A stretch of 64,000 nt of DNA from Tepidimonas alkaliphilus. GTDB taxonomy: Bacteria > Pseudomonadota > Gammaproteobacteria > Burkholderiales > Burkholderiaceae_C. This document shows, piece after piece, positions 1-13,035 of this stretch. Where the stretch lies: contig NZ_VJNB01000010.1 in assembly GCF_007556595.1 (NCBI RefSeq), positions 1-64,000 on the forward strand, read 5' to 3'. The position numbers and the translations under genes were made by a program. The first letter of the stretch is position 1; each line of letters starts with the position of its first letter. The notes under the pieces are model-generated. The model did not search any database. It saw nothing but the letters and a program-made list of their open reading frames with translations, and was not told the DNA's origin.

Positions 1-557
1 GCAACCGCATCTACCGCGAAGTCATCCCGCGCGAACTCACCTTCAGCACCCAATACATGCTGCCGCAGCAGCAGGCCTGGTATGTCCGCCCCCAAGACCG
101 CCGGCTGGACATGGACAAGCTCCTTGCGGCCTTCCAGCAGTTCTTCCGCGAAAACGCCGACGCCTGGATCGAGCGCTTTCAATACAAGGAAGCCGGCCCG
201 CAGCTGCTCTTGCAAGCCTTCCTGCAGAGGATCGTCAACGGAGGCGGGCGCATCAGCCGCGAATATGGCCTAGGGCGTCGCCGCACCGACCTCTTCCTTG
301 AGTGGCCGCTGGATGAAGCGCAGGGCTTTCTCGGCCCCATGCAGCGCGTCGTCCTTGAACTGAAAATCCTGCACAAGAGCCTGGAGGCGACGATCGAGGA
401 AGGCCTCACCCAGACCGCCGCCTACGCCGAGCAGTGCGGAGCGCAGGAAGCGCATCTGATCGTCTTCGACCGCCGGCCCGGGCGCAGCTGGGAGGAGAAG
501 ATCTTCCATCGCACGGAGACCATCGGCGGCCGCGCGATTGGCGTGTGGGGGATGTGA
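1..557 (+). CDS. AAA ATPase / PD-(D/E)XK nuclease-like protein, C-terminal part (5' end outside window)
   Basis: The reading frame is open from the first bases of the window (first full codon at 3) to a TGA at 555-557, so this is the last ~184 residues of a longer gene and not a gene starting at the internal ATG at 57. It aligns without gaps to the end of the next gene (constant offset 1619 bp). It carries the nuclease-like region: an RRTDL aspartate, an LELK motif giving the E-x-K pair, and a TQTAAYAE helix with the Q and Y often seen after the core in this fold. The stop overlaps the next start by one base (TGATG), which suggests coupling. The AAA portion and Walker motifs lie outside the window. 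Cellular role unknown; such ATPase-nucleases are often accessory or defence-type genes. Confidence 0.75.
   Translation, partial: NRIYREVIPRELTFSTQYMLPQQQAWYVRPQDRRLDMDKLLAAFQQFFRENADAWIERFQYKEAGPQLLLQAFLQRIVNGGGRISREYGLGRRRTDLFLEWPLDEAQGFLGPMQRVVLELKILHKSLEATIEEGLTQTAAYAEQCGAQEAHLIVFDRRPGRSWEEKIFHRTETIGGRAIGVWGM
2..557 (+). repeat. Direct repeat copy A (pairs with 1621-2176)
   Basis: About 556 bp recurs at a fixed offset of 1619 bp. From about position 70 to the stop codon the two copies are nearly identical at nucleotide level, including third codon positions. A short block around 40-70 (about 13 codons) is clearly divergent. Such a pattern fits a tandem gene duplication with later gene conversion of the 3' ends, or recent duplication plus local replacement. 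Confidence 0.85.
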
Positions 558-2176
558 TGGAGAAGCAGTTCAACACCGCCGGTCCGTCGATTCCGGGTGA
601 TCACTATCTGCTGGATCCACTGACGCGCGTGGATCTGGCGGAGATCGAATCGCTGATCGAGGCCAAGCGCTACTTCGTGCTGCACGCCCCGCGCCAGACC
701 GGCAAGACCACGGCGCTGCTGGCGTTGATGCAGCACTTGAACGCCCAAGGTCGCTACCGCTGCGCCTACGCCAACATCGAAGGCGCGCAGGCCGCTCGCG
801 GCGATGTGCGAGCCGGCATCAGCGCCGCCTGTCACGCCATCGCTCGGAGCATTGAGGACAGCACCGGCGAGCGCGCACTCTATGAGTGGTATCGCCGTGA
901 AGGCGAGGCCATCGACCCTCGTGACCGGCTCACCGCCCTGCTGCGGCATTGGAGCCAGATGGATGGCAAGCGTCCCGCCGTGCTGCTGCTGGACGAAGTC
1001 GATGCCTTGGTCGGCGACACGCTCATTTCCCTTTTGCGCCAGATCCGCGCCGGCTACGCGCAGCGGCCGATGGCGTTTCCGCAGACGGTGGTGCTGTGCG
1101 GGGTCAGAGACGTGCGCGACTACCGCATCCACAGCGGCGACGGCGAGATCATCACCGGGGGCAGCGCCTTCAACATCAAGGCCGCCTCGATCCGGTTGGG
1201 CAACTTCAGCGAAGAGGAAACGCGCGCACTGTGGCTGCAGCACACCGAAGCCACCGGCCAGCGTTTCGATGAAGCCATCTGGCCGGAACTTTGGGAAGAC
1301 ACCCGCGGCCAGCCGTGGCTGGTCAACGCCCTGGGGCACGAATGCACCTGGCAGGACAAGGAGCTGCGCAAAAACCGCAGTCTGCCGGTGACGCTGGAGC
1401 GCTACAAAGCGGCGCGTGAGCGCCTGATCCAGAGCCGCGCCACGCACCTCGATCAGCTCACCGACAAGCTGCGGGAGCCGCGCGTGCACCGCGTCATCGC
1501 GGCGATCCTGGCCGCCGACGACCGCGAGGCCGACGCCCTGCACGAGCACGTGCCGCTCGATGACCTGCAATACGTCGAGGATCTGGGCCTCATCCAATCC
1601 CGGCCGCAGTGGAGGATTGCCAACCGCATCTACCGCGAAGTCATTCCTCGTGAACTGACCTACACCACGCAGACCCGCATCACCCACGAGCAAACCTGGT
1701 ATGTCCGACCGCAAGACCGCCGTCTTGACCTCGACAAGCTCCTTGCCGCCTTCCAGCAGTTTTTCCGCGAAAACGCCGACGCCTGGATCGAGCGCTTTCA
1801 ATACAAGGAAGCCGGCCCGCAGCTGCTCTTGCAAGCCTTCCTGCAGAGGATCGTCAACGGAGGCGGGCGCATCAGCCGCGAGTATGGCCTGGGGCGGCGC
1901 AGAACCGACCTCTTCCTTGAGTGGCCGCTCGATGAAGCGCAGGGCTTTCTCGGGCCCGTGCAGCGCGTCGTCCTTGAACTGAAAATCCTGCACAAGAGCC
2001 TGGAGGCCACGATCGAGGAGGGCCTCACCCAGACCGCCGCCTACGCCGAGCAGTGCGGAGCGCAGGAAGCGCATCTGATCGTCTTCGACCGCCGGCCAGG
2101 CATCAGCTGGGACGACAAGATCTTCCATCGCAGCGCAACGGTGGGCGCTCGCACCATCGGGGTGTGGGGGATGTGA
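557..2176 (+). CDS. AAA-like ATPase with C-terminal PD-(D/E)XK nuclease-like domain
   Basis: A 539-residue protein. The start is the ATG at 557, which overlaps the stop of the preceding copy; reading further upstream gives only out-of-family sequence. The N-terminal half is a P-loop ATPase: Walker A APRQTGKTT at residues 44-52 and Walker B LLLDEVD at about 143-149. A helical linker (about 270-370) follows. The C-terminal part (about 380-539) carries D451, E474-x-K476 and a Q/Y helix near 492-496, a PD-(D/E)XK-type arrangement. The pairing resembles widespread AAA-ATPase/PDDEXK proteins of unknown or defence-related role. Target and in vivo activity cannot be read from sequence. It is the second of two tandem paralogues; no partner toxin or transposase is visible, and metH follows after 123 bp. 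Confidence 0.75.
   Translation: MEKQFNTAGPSIPGDHYLLDPLTRVDLAEIESLIEAKRYFVLHAPRQTGKTTALLALMQHLNAQGRYRCAYANIEGAQAARGDVRAGISAACHAIARSIEDSTGERALYEWYRREGEAIDPRDRLTALLRHWSQMDGKRPAVLLLDEVDALVGDTLISLLRQIRAGYAQRPMAFPQTVVLCGVRDVRDYRIHSGDGEIITGGSAFNIKAASIRLGNFSEEETRALWLQHTEATGQRFDEAIWPELWEDTRGQPWLVNALGHECTWQDKELRKNRSLPVTLERYKAARERLIQSRATHLDQLTDKLREPRVHRVIAAILAADDREADALHEHVPLDDLQYVEDLGLIQSRPQWRIANRIYREVIPRELTYTTQTRITHEQTWYVRPQDRRLDLDKLLAAFQQFFRENADAWIERFQYKEAGPQLLLQAFLQRIVNGGGRISREYGLGRRRTDLFLEWPLDEAQGFLGPVQRVVLELKILHKSLEATIEEGLTQTAAYAEQCGAQEAHLIVFDRRPGISWDDKIFHRSATVGARTIGVWGM
1621..2176 (+). repeat. Direct repeat copy B (pairs with 2-557)
   Basis: Second copy of the repeat that encodes the C-terminal nuclease-like domain. 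It ends at the stop codon of the second ATPase gene, so the similarity stops with the coding sequence and the downstream DNA is unrelated. The variable block lies at about 1660-1690. Confidence 0.85.
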
Positions 2177-2299
2177 GTCCAGCGGCGCAAAGCATCGAGG
2201 CATATCATCGGAGGTGCTGGCTTCAATGCCCCGAGCGCCGTTGGAGGGCTGGCCCTAAAATGCGGCCCCTTTAAGCTGGCCAGCCCGATAGGTTTTGTC

Positions 2300-5062
<2,763 letters not shown>

Positions 5063-5079
5063 GCGCTGATGCCGCGTTT

Positions 5080-7554
5080 TTAGCTGCTGGCGGTGCCGGC
5101 GCGCACTTCCTCCAAGGTGGTCAGACCTTGCAGCACCTTCAAAATGCCGTCTTGACGCAGCGTGCGAAACGGGCTGCCGGCCATGGCGGTTTGCTGTAGC
5201 GTCTCCGCAGGGGCTTTGGTTTGGATGAGGCGGCGCAGCGTGGCGTCGATGCTGAGCAGTTCGTGCACGCCAACGCGCCCTTTAAAGCCAGTCTGATCGC
5301 AAGCGGCGCAGCCCACCGGATGCCCCACTTGCCAGCTGGACGGCGGCAGCAGCGCGGCCCATTCGGCGCGCACGGCTTCGGCTGTGGGCCGCACGGCTTC
5401 GGGAAAGGCGTGCCGGTAGTCTTCGATCAGCTCCTCAAGCTCTGCCTCGCTGGGCGGGGCCAGCCGCACGCACTGGCGGCACAGCCGCCGCACCAGCCGT
5501 TGCGCCAGCACCAACACCAGCGAGTCGGCGAAGTTGAATGGATCCATGCCCATATCCAGCAGCCGCACCACCGTTTCTGGCGCGCTGTTGGTGTGCAGGG
5601 TGGACAGCACCAGGTGGCCGGTCAGCGACGCCTCGATCGCCATGCGCGCGGTTTCGCTGTCGCGGATTTCGCCGACCATGATGACGTCGGGGTCGGCGCG
5701 CAAAAAGGCGCGCAACGCCTTGTCAAACGTCCAGTCGATCTTGGGGTTGACCTGCACCTGCCGCAGGTCGGGGTGGGTGATTTCAATGGGGTCTTCGGCG
5801 GTCCAGATCTTGCGGTCAGGGGTGTTGAGATGCTGCAGCAGCGCATGCAACGTGGTGGTCTTGCCGCTGCCGGTGGGGCCCACGCACAGCAGCATGCCAT
5901 GCGGGCGCTGCGCTGCGGCCAGCAAGGCTTGCCGGTTGGGCGCGCTCAAGCCCAGCTCGTCGATGCTCATCGCGCGGGCCGAGGCCAAAATGCGCAGCAC
6001 CACGTCCTCGGCGCCGCCGTAGGTGGGGATGGTGGCCACGCGCAGCTCGATGCGGTGTTGGGGCGAAAACCGCGCGAAATCGATCTTGCCGTCCTGCGGC
6101 TTGCGCCGCTCGGCGATGTCCAGATCGCACATGATTTTGAGGCGCGCCACCAGCGCGGCGCGGTAGGTGTGCGGCAGCTCCATGTAGGGGCGCAGCCGAC
6201 CATCCTTGCGCAAGCGGATGCGCACCTTGCGCTTGTCGGGATACGTTTCGATATGGATGTCGGAGGCGCCTTGCTGATGCGCTTCGATGATGATGGAGTT
6301 GATCAAGCGCACCAGTGAGTTGTCGGACTGCTCCACCGCCGCTTGCGGCTCATCGTCGCCTTGCGCGTCGGCCTGCAGCGACTCCAGCAGCGCCTCGGCG
6401 CTCAGCGGCGGCTCATCCGCCCGGGCGGGCGCGGTCGCAGCAGCGCTGTCCATGCCGAAGCGCGCGTAGGCTTCGCCGACGGCGGCGCTGTCCAGCGGCG
6501 CGCTGGCCAGGGTCGGCACCACTTTGCATTGCAGCGAAAATTCCAGCTCATCGATGACCGCGCGCTGCGAGGGGTCTTCCGCCGCGATGATGAGGGTGCC
6601 GTGCTGCCACAGCAGCGGCACAATGCGCAGCTTGCGCGCGGTGGCCAGCGGCACGCGGCGCAGCGCTTCAGGGTCGATGGGAAACTGCTTGAGATCGACC
6701 ACCGGGTAGCCCATCTTGCGCGCCAACGCCACGCGCAGCTGCTCGCGCGTGATCTGCCCGCTTTGCACCAGCAGCTCGCCCAGCGGCATGCTGCGCTCTT
6801 GACGCTGGCGCTGCAACGCTTCGTCCAACTGCGCCGGGGTGATGAAGCCCAGCGCGGTCAGCGCCTCGCCAATGCGCACCAGCGGCATGCGCTGCTGCTC
6901 CTCGAGCGCCTGCAGCAGTTGTTCAGGCTTGATGATTTCTTTGACGACCAGGTAGTCGCCCAGCTTGCGTTGCCGCATGGCCGCTTGCTCGCGGGCCGCC
7001 AGCTCCACCTGTTCGGGGCTGAGGGCGTGCTGCTCCACCAGCACATGGCCGATCGCTTCGCCGACTTGCAGCTTGAAATAGGCCGAACGCGGCACGAACA
7101 CGCGGCGCACGCGCCCGAGTTCGTCCAGCGGCTCAAACAAATAGACGCCGACATCGGTTTCCACGTAGCCGACGGTGTGGCCGTCGCGGCGCGAGCCATC
7201 GACCAGCTCCAGGTGATACGGCAGGCGCGGACGGTGCTCCATCAGCGCTTGCAGCGGGCCGTCGGAAGGCAAGTCACGGACGTCATCGGGCGCCAGCGGG
7301 GTGGTCAACGTCAGGCGCCGAAACATGTCCAGACGCAGCGGCAGCACAGCCTTGGACGGCGGCACCTGAATGCGCGCCTGGCCCTGCTCGGGCTCCCAGG
7401 CCACCAGTTGGCAGGCGCGCACTTGGCCGTTGACCCCTTCGATTTCGCAGGGCTGCGGGCTGGGCAAGGGCGCAGCGCCGTAGCCGATGAAGGGCGGGGT
7501 GGGCCAGCGCAGGGCAGGATCGGTAGAGGAGCTGGAGTCGGCAGCAGGGGCCAT
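5080..7554 (-). CDS. PilB/GspE/MshE-type secretion or pilus ATPase with expanded MshEN region
   Basis: Cytoplasmic hexameric ATPase of the type II secretion/type IV pilus assembly class, 824 residues (typical PilB is about 570). Residues 1-160 are poorly conserved. Residues 163-285 contain four consecutive L/I-G-x-x-L helical-hairpin units (VGEAIGHVL, KLGDYLVV, RIGEALTA, PLGELLVQ) typical of the MshEN c-di-GMP-binding module. The catalytic half has Walker [10 protein letters not shown] at 559-567, Walker [11 protein letters not shown] at 623-632, and a cysteine cluster (CRQC, then CAAC about 70 residues later) as in zinc-binding GspE proteins. It stands alone, with no inner-membrane platform or pilin next to it, and converges on metH with 17 bp between stops. 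It may drive a pilus-like machine under c-di-GMP control; the partner machine is unknown. Confidence 0.85.
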   Translation of the reverse strand: MAPAADSSSSTDPALRWPTPPFIGYGAAPLPSPQPCEIEGVNGQVRACQLVAWEPEQGQARIQVPPSKAVLPLRLDMFRRLTLTTPLAPDDVRDLPSDGPLQALMEHRPRLPYHLELVDGSRRDGHTVGYVETDVGVYLFEPLDELGRVRRVFVPRSAYFKLQVGEAIGHVLVEQHALSPEQVELAAREQAAMRQRKLGDYLVVKEIIKPEQLLQALEEQQRMPLVRIGEALTALGFITPAQLDEALQRQRQERSMPLGELLVQSGQITREQLRVALARKMGYPVVDLKQFPIDPEALRRVPLATARKLRIVPLLWQHGTLIIAAEDPSQRAVIDELEFSLQCKVVPTLASAPLDSAAVGEAYARFGMDSAAATAPARADEPPLSAEALLESLQADAQGDDEPQAAVEQSDNSLVRLINSIIIEAHQQGASDIHIETYPDKRKVRIRLRKDGRLRPYMELPHTYRAALVARLKIMCDLDIAERRKPQDGKIDFARFSPQHRIELRVATIPTYGGAEDVVLRILASARAMSIDELGLSAPNRQALLAAAQRPHGMLLCVGPTGSGKTTTLHALLQHLNTPDRKIWTAEDPIEITHPDLRQVQVNPKIDWTFDKALRAFLRADPDVIMVGEIRDSETARMAIEASLTGHLVLSTLHTNSAPETVVRLLDMGMDPFNFADSLVLVLAQRLVRRLCRQCVRLAPPSEAELEELIEDYRHAFPEAVRPTAEAVRAEWAALLPPSSWQVGHPVGCAACDQTGFKGRVGVHELLSIDATLRRLIQTKAPAETLQQTAMAGSPFRTLRQDGILKVLQGLTTLEEVRAGTASS

Positions 7555-7587
7555 GACACGTGGCAGAAAGGCGACAACTGCGTGCGA

Positions 7588-9643
<2,056 letters not shown>

Positions 9644-9689
9644 GCGCCACCCCCATCCACCACCGCCAACCATGCCTGAGGGAACTGCC

Positions 9690-11114
9690 ATGAAACGATT
9701 GCTCACGACCCTGTGCGTGGGGCTGGGACTGTGGTTCAGCGCCGCCGCCCTGGCCCAGACCGCCGAGCCGCCGAAGGATGCGGCGCCGGCCCCCGCCGCC
9801 ACCGCGCCGGCCGAGGCGCCCGCCGCCGAGGCCGCGGCCGCCGCGGCCCCCGCCGCCCCCGAGGGGGAGGCCAAGCCGGCCGTCACCGTCGACAAGGGCG
9901 ACGTGGCGTGGATGATGACCGCCACGCTGCTGGTGATCCTGATGGTGCTGCCGGGTCTGGCGCTGTTCTACGGCGGCCTGGTGCGCAGCAAGAACATGCT
10001 GTCGGTGCTGATGCAGGTGATGGTGGTGTTCTCGCTGATCAGCGTGCTGTGGGCCATTTACGGCTACAGCCTGGCGTTCGGCGGCGAGGGCGCGATCATC
10101 GGCACGCTCGACAAGGTGTTCCTGATGGGGGTGACGACCGAGTCGCTGGCGGACACCTTCACCGAGAACGTCAAGATCCCGGAGCTGATCTTCGTCGCGT
10201 TCCAGGCCACGTTCGCCGGCATCACCTGCGCGCTGATCGTCGGTTCGTTCGCCGAGCGCATCAAGTTCGGCGCGGTGCTGCTGTTCTCCGCGATCTGGTT
10301 CACGTTCAGCTACCTGCCGATCGCCCACATGGTCTGGGGCCCGGGCGGCTACCTGCTCGGCAAGGGCGCGCTGGACTTCGCCGGCGGCACCGTGGTGCAC
10401 ATCAACGCCGCGATGGCGGGCCTGGTGGGCGCCTACATGCTGGGCAAGCGCATCGGCTACGGCCGTGAGGCGATGCCGCCGCACAGCCTGACGCTGACGA
10501 TGGTGGGCGCCTCGCTGCTGTGGGTGGGCTGGTTTGGGTTCAACGCCGGCTCCAACCTGGAGTCCACCGCCGGTGCGGCGCTGGCCTTCCTGAACACGCT
10601 GGTGGCCACGGCCGCGGCGGTGCTGGCCTGGGCGATCGGCGAGGCGCTGCTGAAGGGCAAGGCCTCGATGCTGGGCGCGGCCTCCGGCGCGGTGGCGGGC
10701 CTGGTGGCGATCACGCCGGCGTGCGGCTCGGTCGGCCCGATGGGCGCCATCGTGATCGGGTTGGTTGCGGGCTTCCTGTGCCTGTGGGGCGTGACGGGCC
10801 TGAAGAAGATGCTGGGTGCGGACGATTCGCTCGACGTCTTCGGCGTGCACGGCGTCGGCGGCATCGTCGGCGCGCTGCTGACCGGCGTGTTCGCCGCGCC
10901 GGGCCTGGGCGGCACCGGCGCTGAGGACTTCAGCATCGCCAGCCAGCTGCTGGTGCAGGCCGAGGGCGTGGTCATCACGATGGTGTGGTCCGCCGTGGTC
11001 GCCGCCATCGCCTACAAGATCGTGGACATGATCATCGGCCTGCGCGTCACCGAGGAAGAGGAGCGCGAGGGGCTGGACATCACTTACCACGGCGAGTCGG
11101 CCTACAACCGCTGA
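9690..11114 (+). CDS. amtB: Ammonium transporter
   Basis: A 474-residue AmtB/Mep/Rh channel in the inner membrane. It begins with a signal peptide (residues 1-23, ending ALAQ), as AmtB precursors often do, followed by a low-complexity Ala/Pro/Glu stretch to about residue 65 that is longer than usual. The trans-membrane core then follows, with the conserved ALFYGGLVRSKN and the FAGGTVVHINA histidine segment, and FGVHGVGGI late in the protein. The start at 9690 is chosen for the GAGG Shine-Dalgarno 8 bases upstream and the signal peptide. Cotranscribed with glnK; a strong terminator follows at 11151. Confidence 0.96.
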   Translation: MKRLLTTLCVGLGLWFSAAALAQTAEPPKDAAPAPAATAPAEAPAAEAAAAAAPAAPEGEAKPAVTVDKGDVAWMMTATLLVILMVLPGLALFYGGLVRSKNMLSVLMQVMVVFSLISVLWAIYGYSLAFGGEGAIIGTLDKVFLMGVTTESLADTFTENVKIPELIFVAFQATFAGITCALIVGSFAERIKFGAVLLFSAIWFTFSYLPIAHMVWGPGGYLLGKGALDFAGGTVVHINAAMAGLVGAYMLGKRIGYGREAMPPHSLTLTMVGASLLWVGWFGFNAGSNLESTAGAALAFLNTLVATAAAVLAWAIGEALLKGKASMLGAASGAVAGLVAITPACGSVGPMGAIVIGLVAGFLCLWGVTGLKKMLGADDSLDVFGVHGVGGIVGALLTGVFAAPGLGGTGAEDFSIASQLLVQAEGVVITMVWSAVVAAIAYKIVDMIIGLRVTEEEEREGLDITYHGESAYNR

Positions 11115-11150
11115 TCGCCTGACCCCGACACGACGTCCGCTGGGGGTTGG

Positions 11151-11186
11151 GGCCCGGGCTGCCGCGCAGGCGCCCGGGCCTTTTTT
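11151..11186 (+). terminator. Rho-independent terminator of glnK-amtB
   Basis: A 9-bp G/C-only inverted repeat (11151-11159 with 11172-11180) with a 12-nt loop, followed directly by six T residues. It lies 37 bp past the amtB stop. Confidence 0.9.
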
Positions 11187-11257
11187 GCGCGCGGCAGCGG
11201 TCGCGGGGGCGTCAGCGGCGCGCCGGCGCGAGCGCCGCCAGCGGCTACCATCGCGCG

Positions 11258-12031
11258 ATGGAATGGATCTGGCTGTCGGCCGCCTCGGCGCTGGCCGGCT
11301 TCGTCGATGCGATCGTGGGCGGCGGGGGGCTGATCCTGGTGCCGGCGCTGTTCGCGGCGTTCCCGCAGGCGGCGCCGGCCACGCTGCTCGGCACCAACAA
11401 GAGCGCCTCGATGTGGGGCACGGCGGCGGCCACGTGGCGCTACGCGCGCCGCGTGCGGCTGCCGTGGGACGCCCTGCTGCCGGCGGTGGCGGTGTGCTGG
11501 GCCGGCGCCTGGGCCGGGGCGTGGCTGGTGACGCAGGCGCCGGCCGAGCCGCTGCGCCGCGCGCTGCCGTGGGTGCTGCTGGCGCTGCTGCTCTACACGC
11601 TGGCGCGCAAGGATCTGGGGCGGCACCACGCGCCGCGTTGGCGCGGCCGTGCCGAGACGCTGGCGGCGTGCGCGGTGGCCGGCGCGATCGGCTTCTACGA
11701 CGGCTTCTTCGGCCCCGGCACCGGCAGCTTCCTCGTGTTCGCGTTCGTGCGGGTGCTCGGCTACGACTTCCTGCACGCCAGCGCCGCGGCCAAGCTGCTC
11801 AACCTCACCTCCAACGTGGCGGCGGTGGGGCTGTTCGCCTGGAAGGGGCACGTCTGGTGGGCGCTGGGGCTGGCGATGGCGCTGGCCAACGTGGCCGGCA
11901 GCCTGCTGGGCACGCGGCTGGCGCTCAGGCACGGCGCCGGCTTTGTGCGCGGGGCCTTCTTGCTGGTGGTGACGGCGCTGATCGCCAAGACCGGCTGGGA
12001 CGCTTACGCGCCGCTCGTGCGCGCGTCGTAG
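11258..12031 (+). CDS. TSUP (TauE/SafE) family permease
   Basis: A 257-residue inner-membrane protein of the 4-toluene-sulfonate/sulfite uptake permease family (DUF81). It has two repeats of hydrophobic helices with the glycine-rich family motifs GFVDAIVGGGG near the N-terminus and IGFYDGFFGPGTGSF in the second half. Family members move sulfite, organosulfonates or other anions; the substrate cannot be assigned. It sits after the amtB terminator and converges on the cyanophycinase gene, so it is probably transcribed alone. Confidence 0.85.
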   Translation: MEWIWLSAASALAGFVDAIVGGGGLILVPALFAAFPQAAPATLLGTNKSASMWGTAAATWRYARRVRLPWDALLPAVAVCWAGAWAGAWLVTQAPAEPLRRALPWVLLALLLYTLARKDLGRHHAPRWRGRAETLAACAVAGAIGFYDGFFGPGTGSFLVFAFVRVLGYDFLHASAAAKLLNLTSNVAAVGLFAWKGHVWWALGLAMALANVAGSLLGTRLALRHGAGFVRGAFLLVVTALIAKTGWDAYAPLVRAS

Positions 12032-12066
12032 CGGCGTCGGCTCGCGGGCGCGCGGCGTGGCGCTGT

Positions 12067-13014
12067 TCAGCCGCGGATTGGACCCGGTCGCACCAGCAGC
12101 TCTAGCGCTTGGCGCAAAGCCGGCGGCGGAGCCGGCACGCGGGGATCGAGATCGACCACTTCGTAGCGCGTGCCTGCCGGCAGCAGGTGCAAGCGCACGT
12201 CCAACATCTGCAACGGCTGCTCAGGGTCGGCTTCGCGCACGTTGGTGCGCATTTGGCGTGCATCGACCAGCGTGACCGCGCCGTTGCCCAACACCTCAAC
12301 GCTGCGGCCGCGCTCGATCAGCAACGCGGTGTCTTCGTCGATGCCCACGCCGAGCAGATCGGGGCGCAGGGCCAGGGCCGACAGCAGCCGCGCCAGCCGG
12401 TGCCGCTCATTGAAATGCTGATCGATGATGGCGCTGGCCAGCAACCCCAGGCCGATGTCCAGCGACACCGCATCACGGTAGGGGCGCAGGGCCGGCTCGC
12501 CGATGGCCAGCATCTGGCGTGACAGCGCCGCCGCCCCCGCGCTGGTGCCGCCGATGCAGCAGCCGCGCACGTGAAAAGCCAAATGCAGCGCCCGCGCGGC
12601 TGCGCTTTCCCACAGCACCCCCATCAAGCGGCGCTGATCGCCTCCGCTGAGGTAGATGCCATCGGCGTCCAGAATGCGATCGACCACGGCGGGGTCATTG
12701 GCCTGGGCCGGCTCGCGCAGATCCAACGGCTCCACGCGCTGCGCCCCGAGCGCCTCGAACACGCGCCGGTAGCCTTCCCACGACGCGGCAGGGTCGCTGC
12801 TGGCGACGGTCAACACCAACAGCCGGGCCTGCGGCCCGCCGCTGAGCTCGATGAAGCGGCGCAAGATCAGCCGGTCGCGCTCGCGGTCTTCGGCGCCGCC
12901 AACGGCCAGAAGGTGGCCATAACGTCGAGGGGGCGTTGCCGCTCTTGCCGAGGCAGCCACGGTTGGTCCTCCGAGCAACGCGGCCAGCGTCCCCAAGCTC
13001 TGCCGGCGATTCAT
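12067..13014 (-). CDS. Cyanophycinase-like peptidase S51, exported
   Basis: A 315-residue serine peptidase of the cyanophycinase group, which hydrolyses multi-L-arginyl-poly-L-aspartate to beta-Asp-Arg dipeptides. Key motifs are YLSGGDQ at about 121-127 and the nucleophile in GGTSAGA (Ser158). The N-terminus has adjacent arginines and a hydrophobic stretch (NRRQSLGTLAALLGG), followed by a likely cleavage site near ARAA. That points to export by the Sec or Tat route, so the enzyme would act on external or periplasmic polymer, not on a cytoplasmic store. No cyanophycin synthetase (cphA) is in the window. The start is supported by the signal peptide. It lies 21 bp after hemL on the same strand and may be cotranscribed. 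Exact substrate is inferred. Confidence 0.85.
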   Translation of the reverse strand: MNRRQSLGTLAALLGGPTVAASARAATPPRRYGHLLAVGGAEDRERDRLILRRFIELSGGPQARLLVLTVASSDPAASWEGYRRVFEALGAQRVEPLDLREPAQANDPAVVDRILDADGIYLSGGDQRRLMGVLWESAAARALHLAFHVRGCCIGGTSAGAAALSRQMLAIGEPALRPYRDAVSLDIGLGLLASAIIDQHFNERHRLARLLSALALRPDLLGVGIDEDTALLIERGRSVEVLGNGAVTLVDARQMRTNVREADPEQPLQMLDVRLHLLPAGTRYEVVDLDPRVPAPPPALRQALELLVRPGPIRG

Positions 13015-13035
13015 GGGGGCGGCAAGCAGGTGTGC

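Noticed and set aside
422-2203. 593-residue open frame on the minus strand opposite the ATPase-nuclease gene
   Set aside because: It is the antisense of a recognised ATPase gene with P-loop and nuclease motifs; high GC keeps antisense frames open, and its protein is low-complexity with no family motifs.
2177-2299. Possible cobalamin or SAM riboswitch upstream of metH
   Set aside because: The 123-bp gap is too short for a cobalamin riboswitch and no B12-box or SAM-riboswitch core was recognised.
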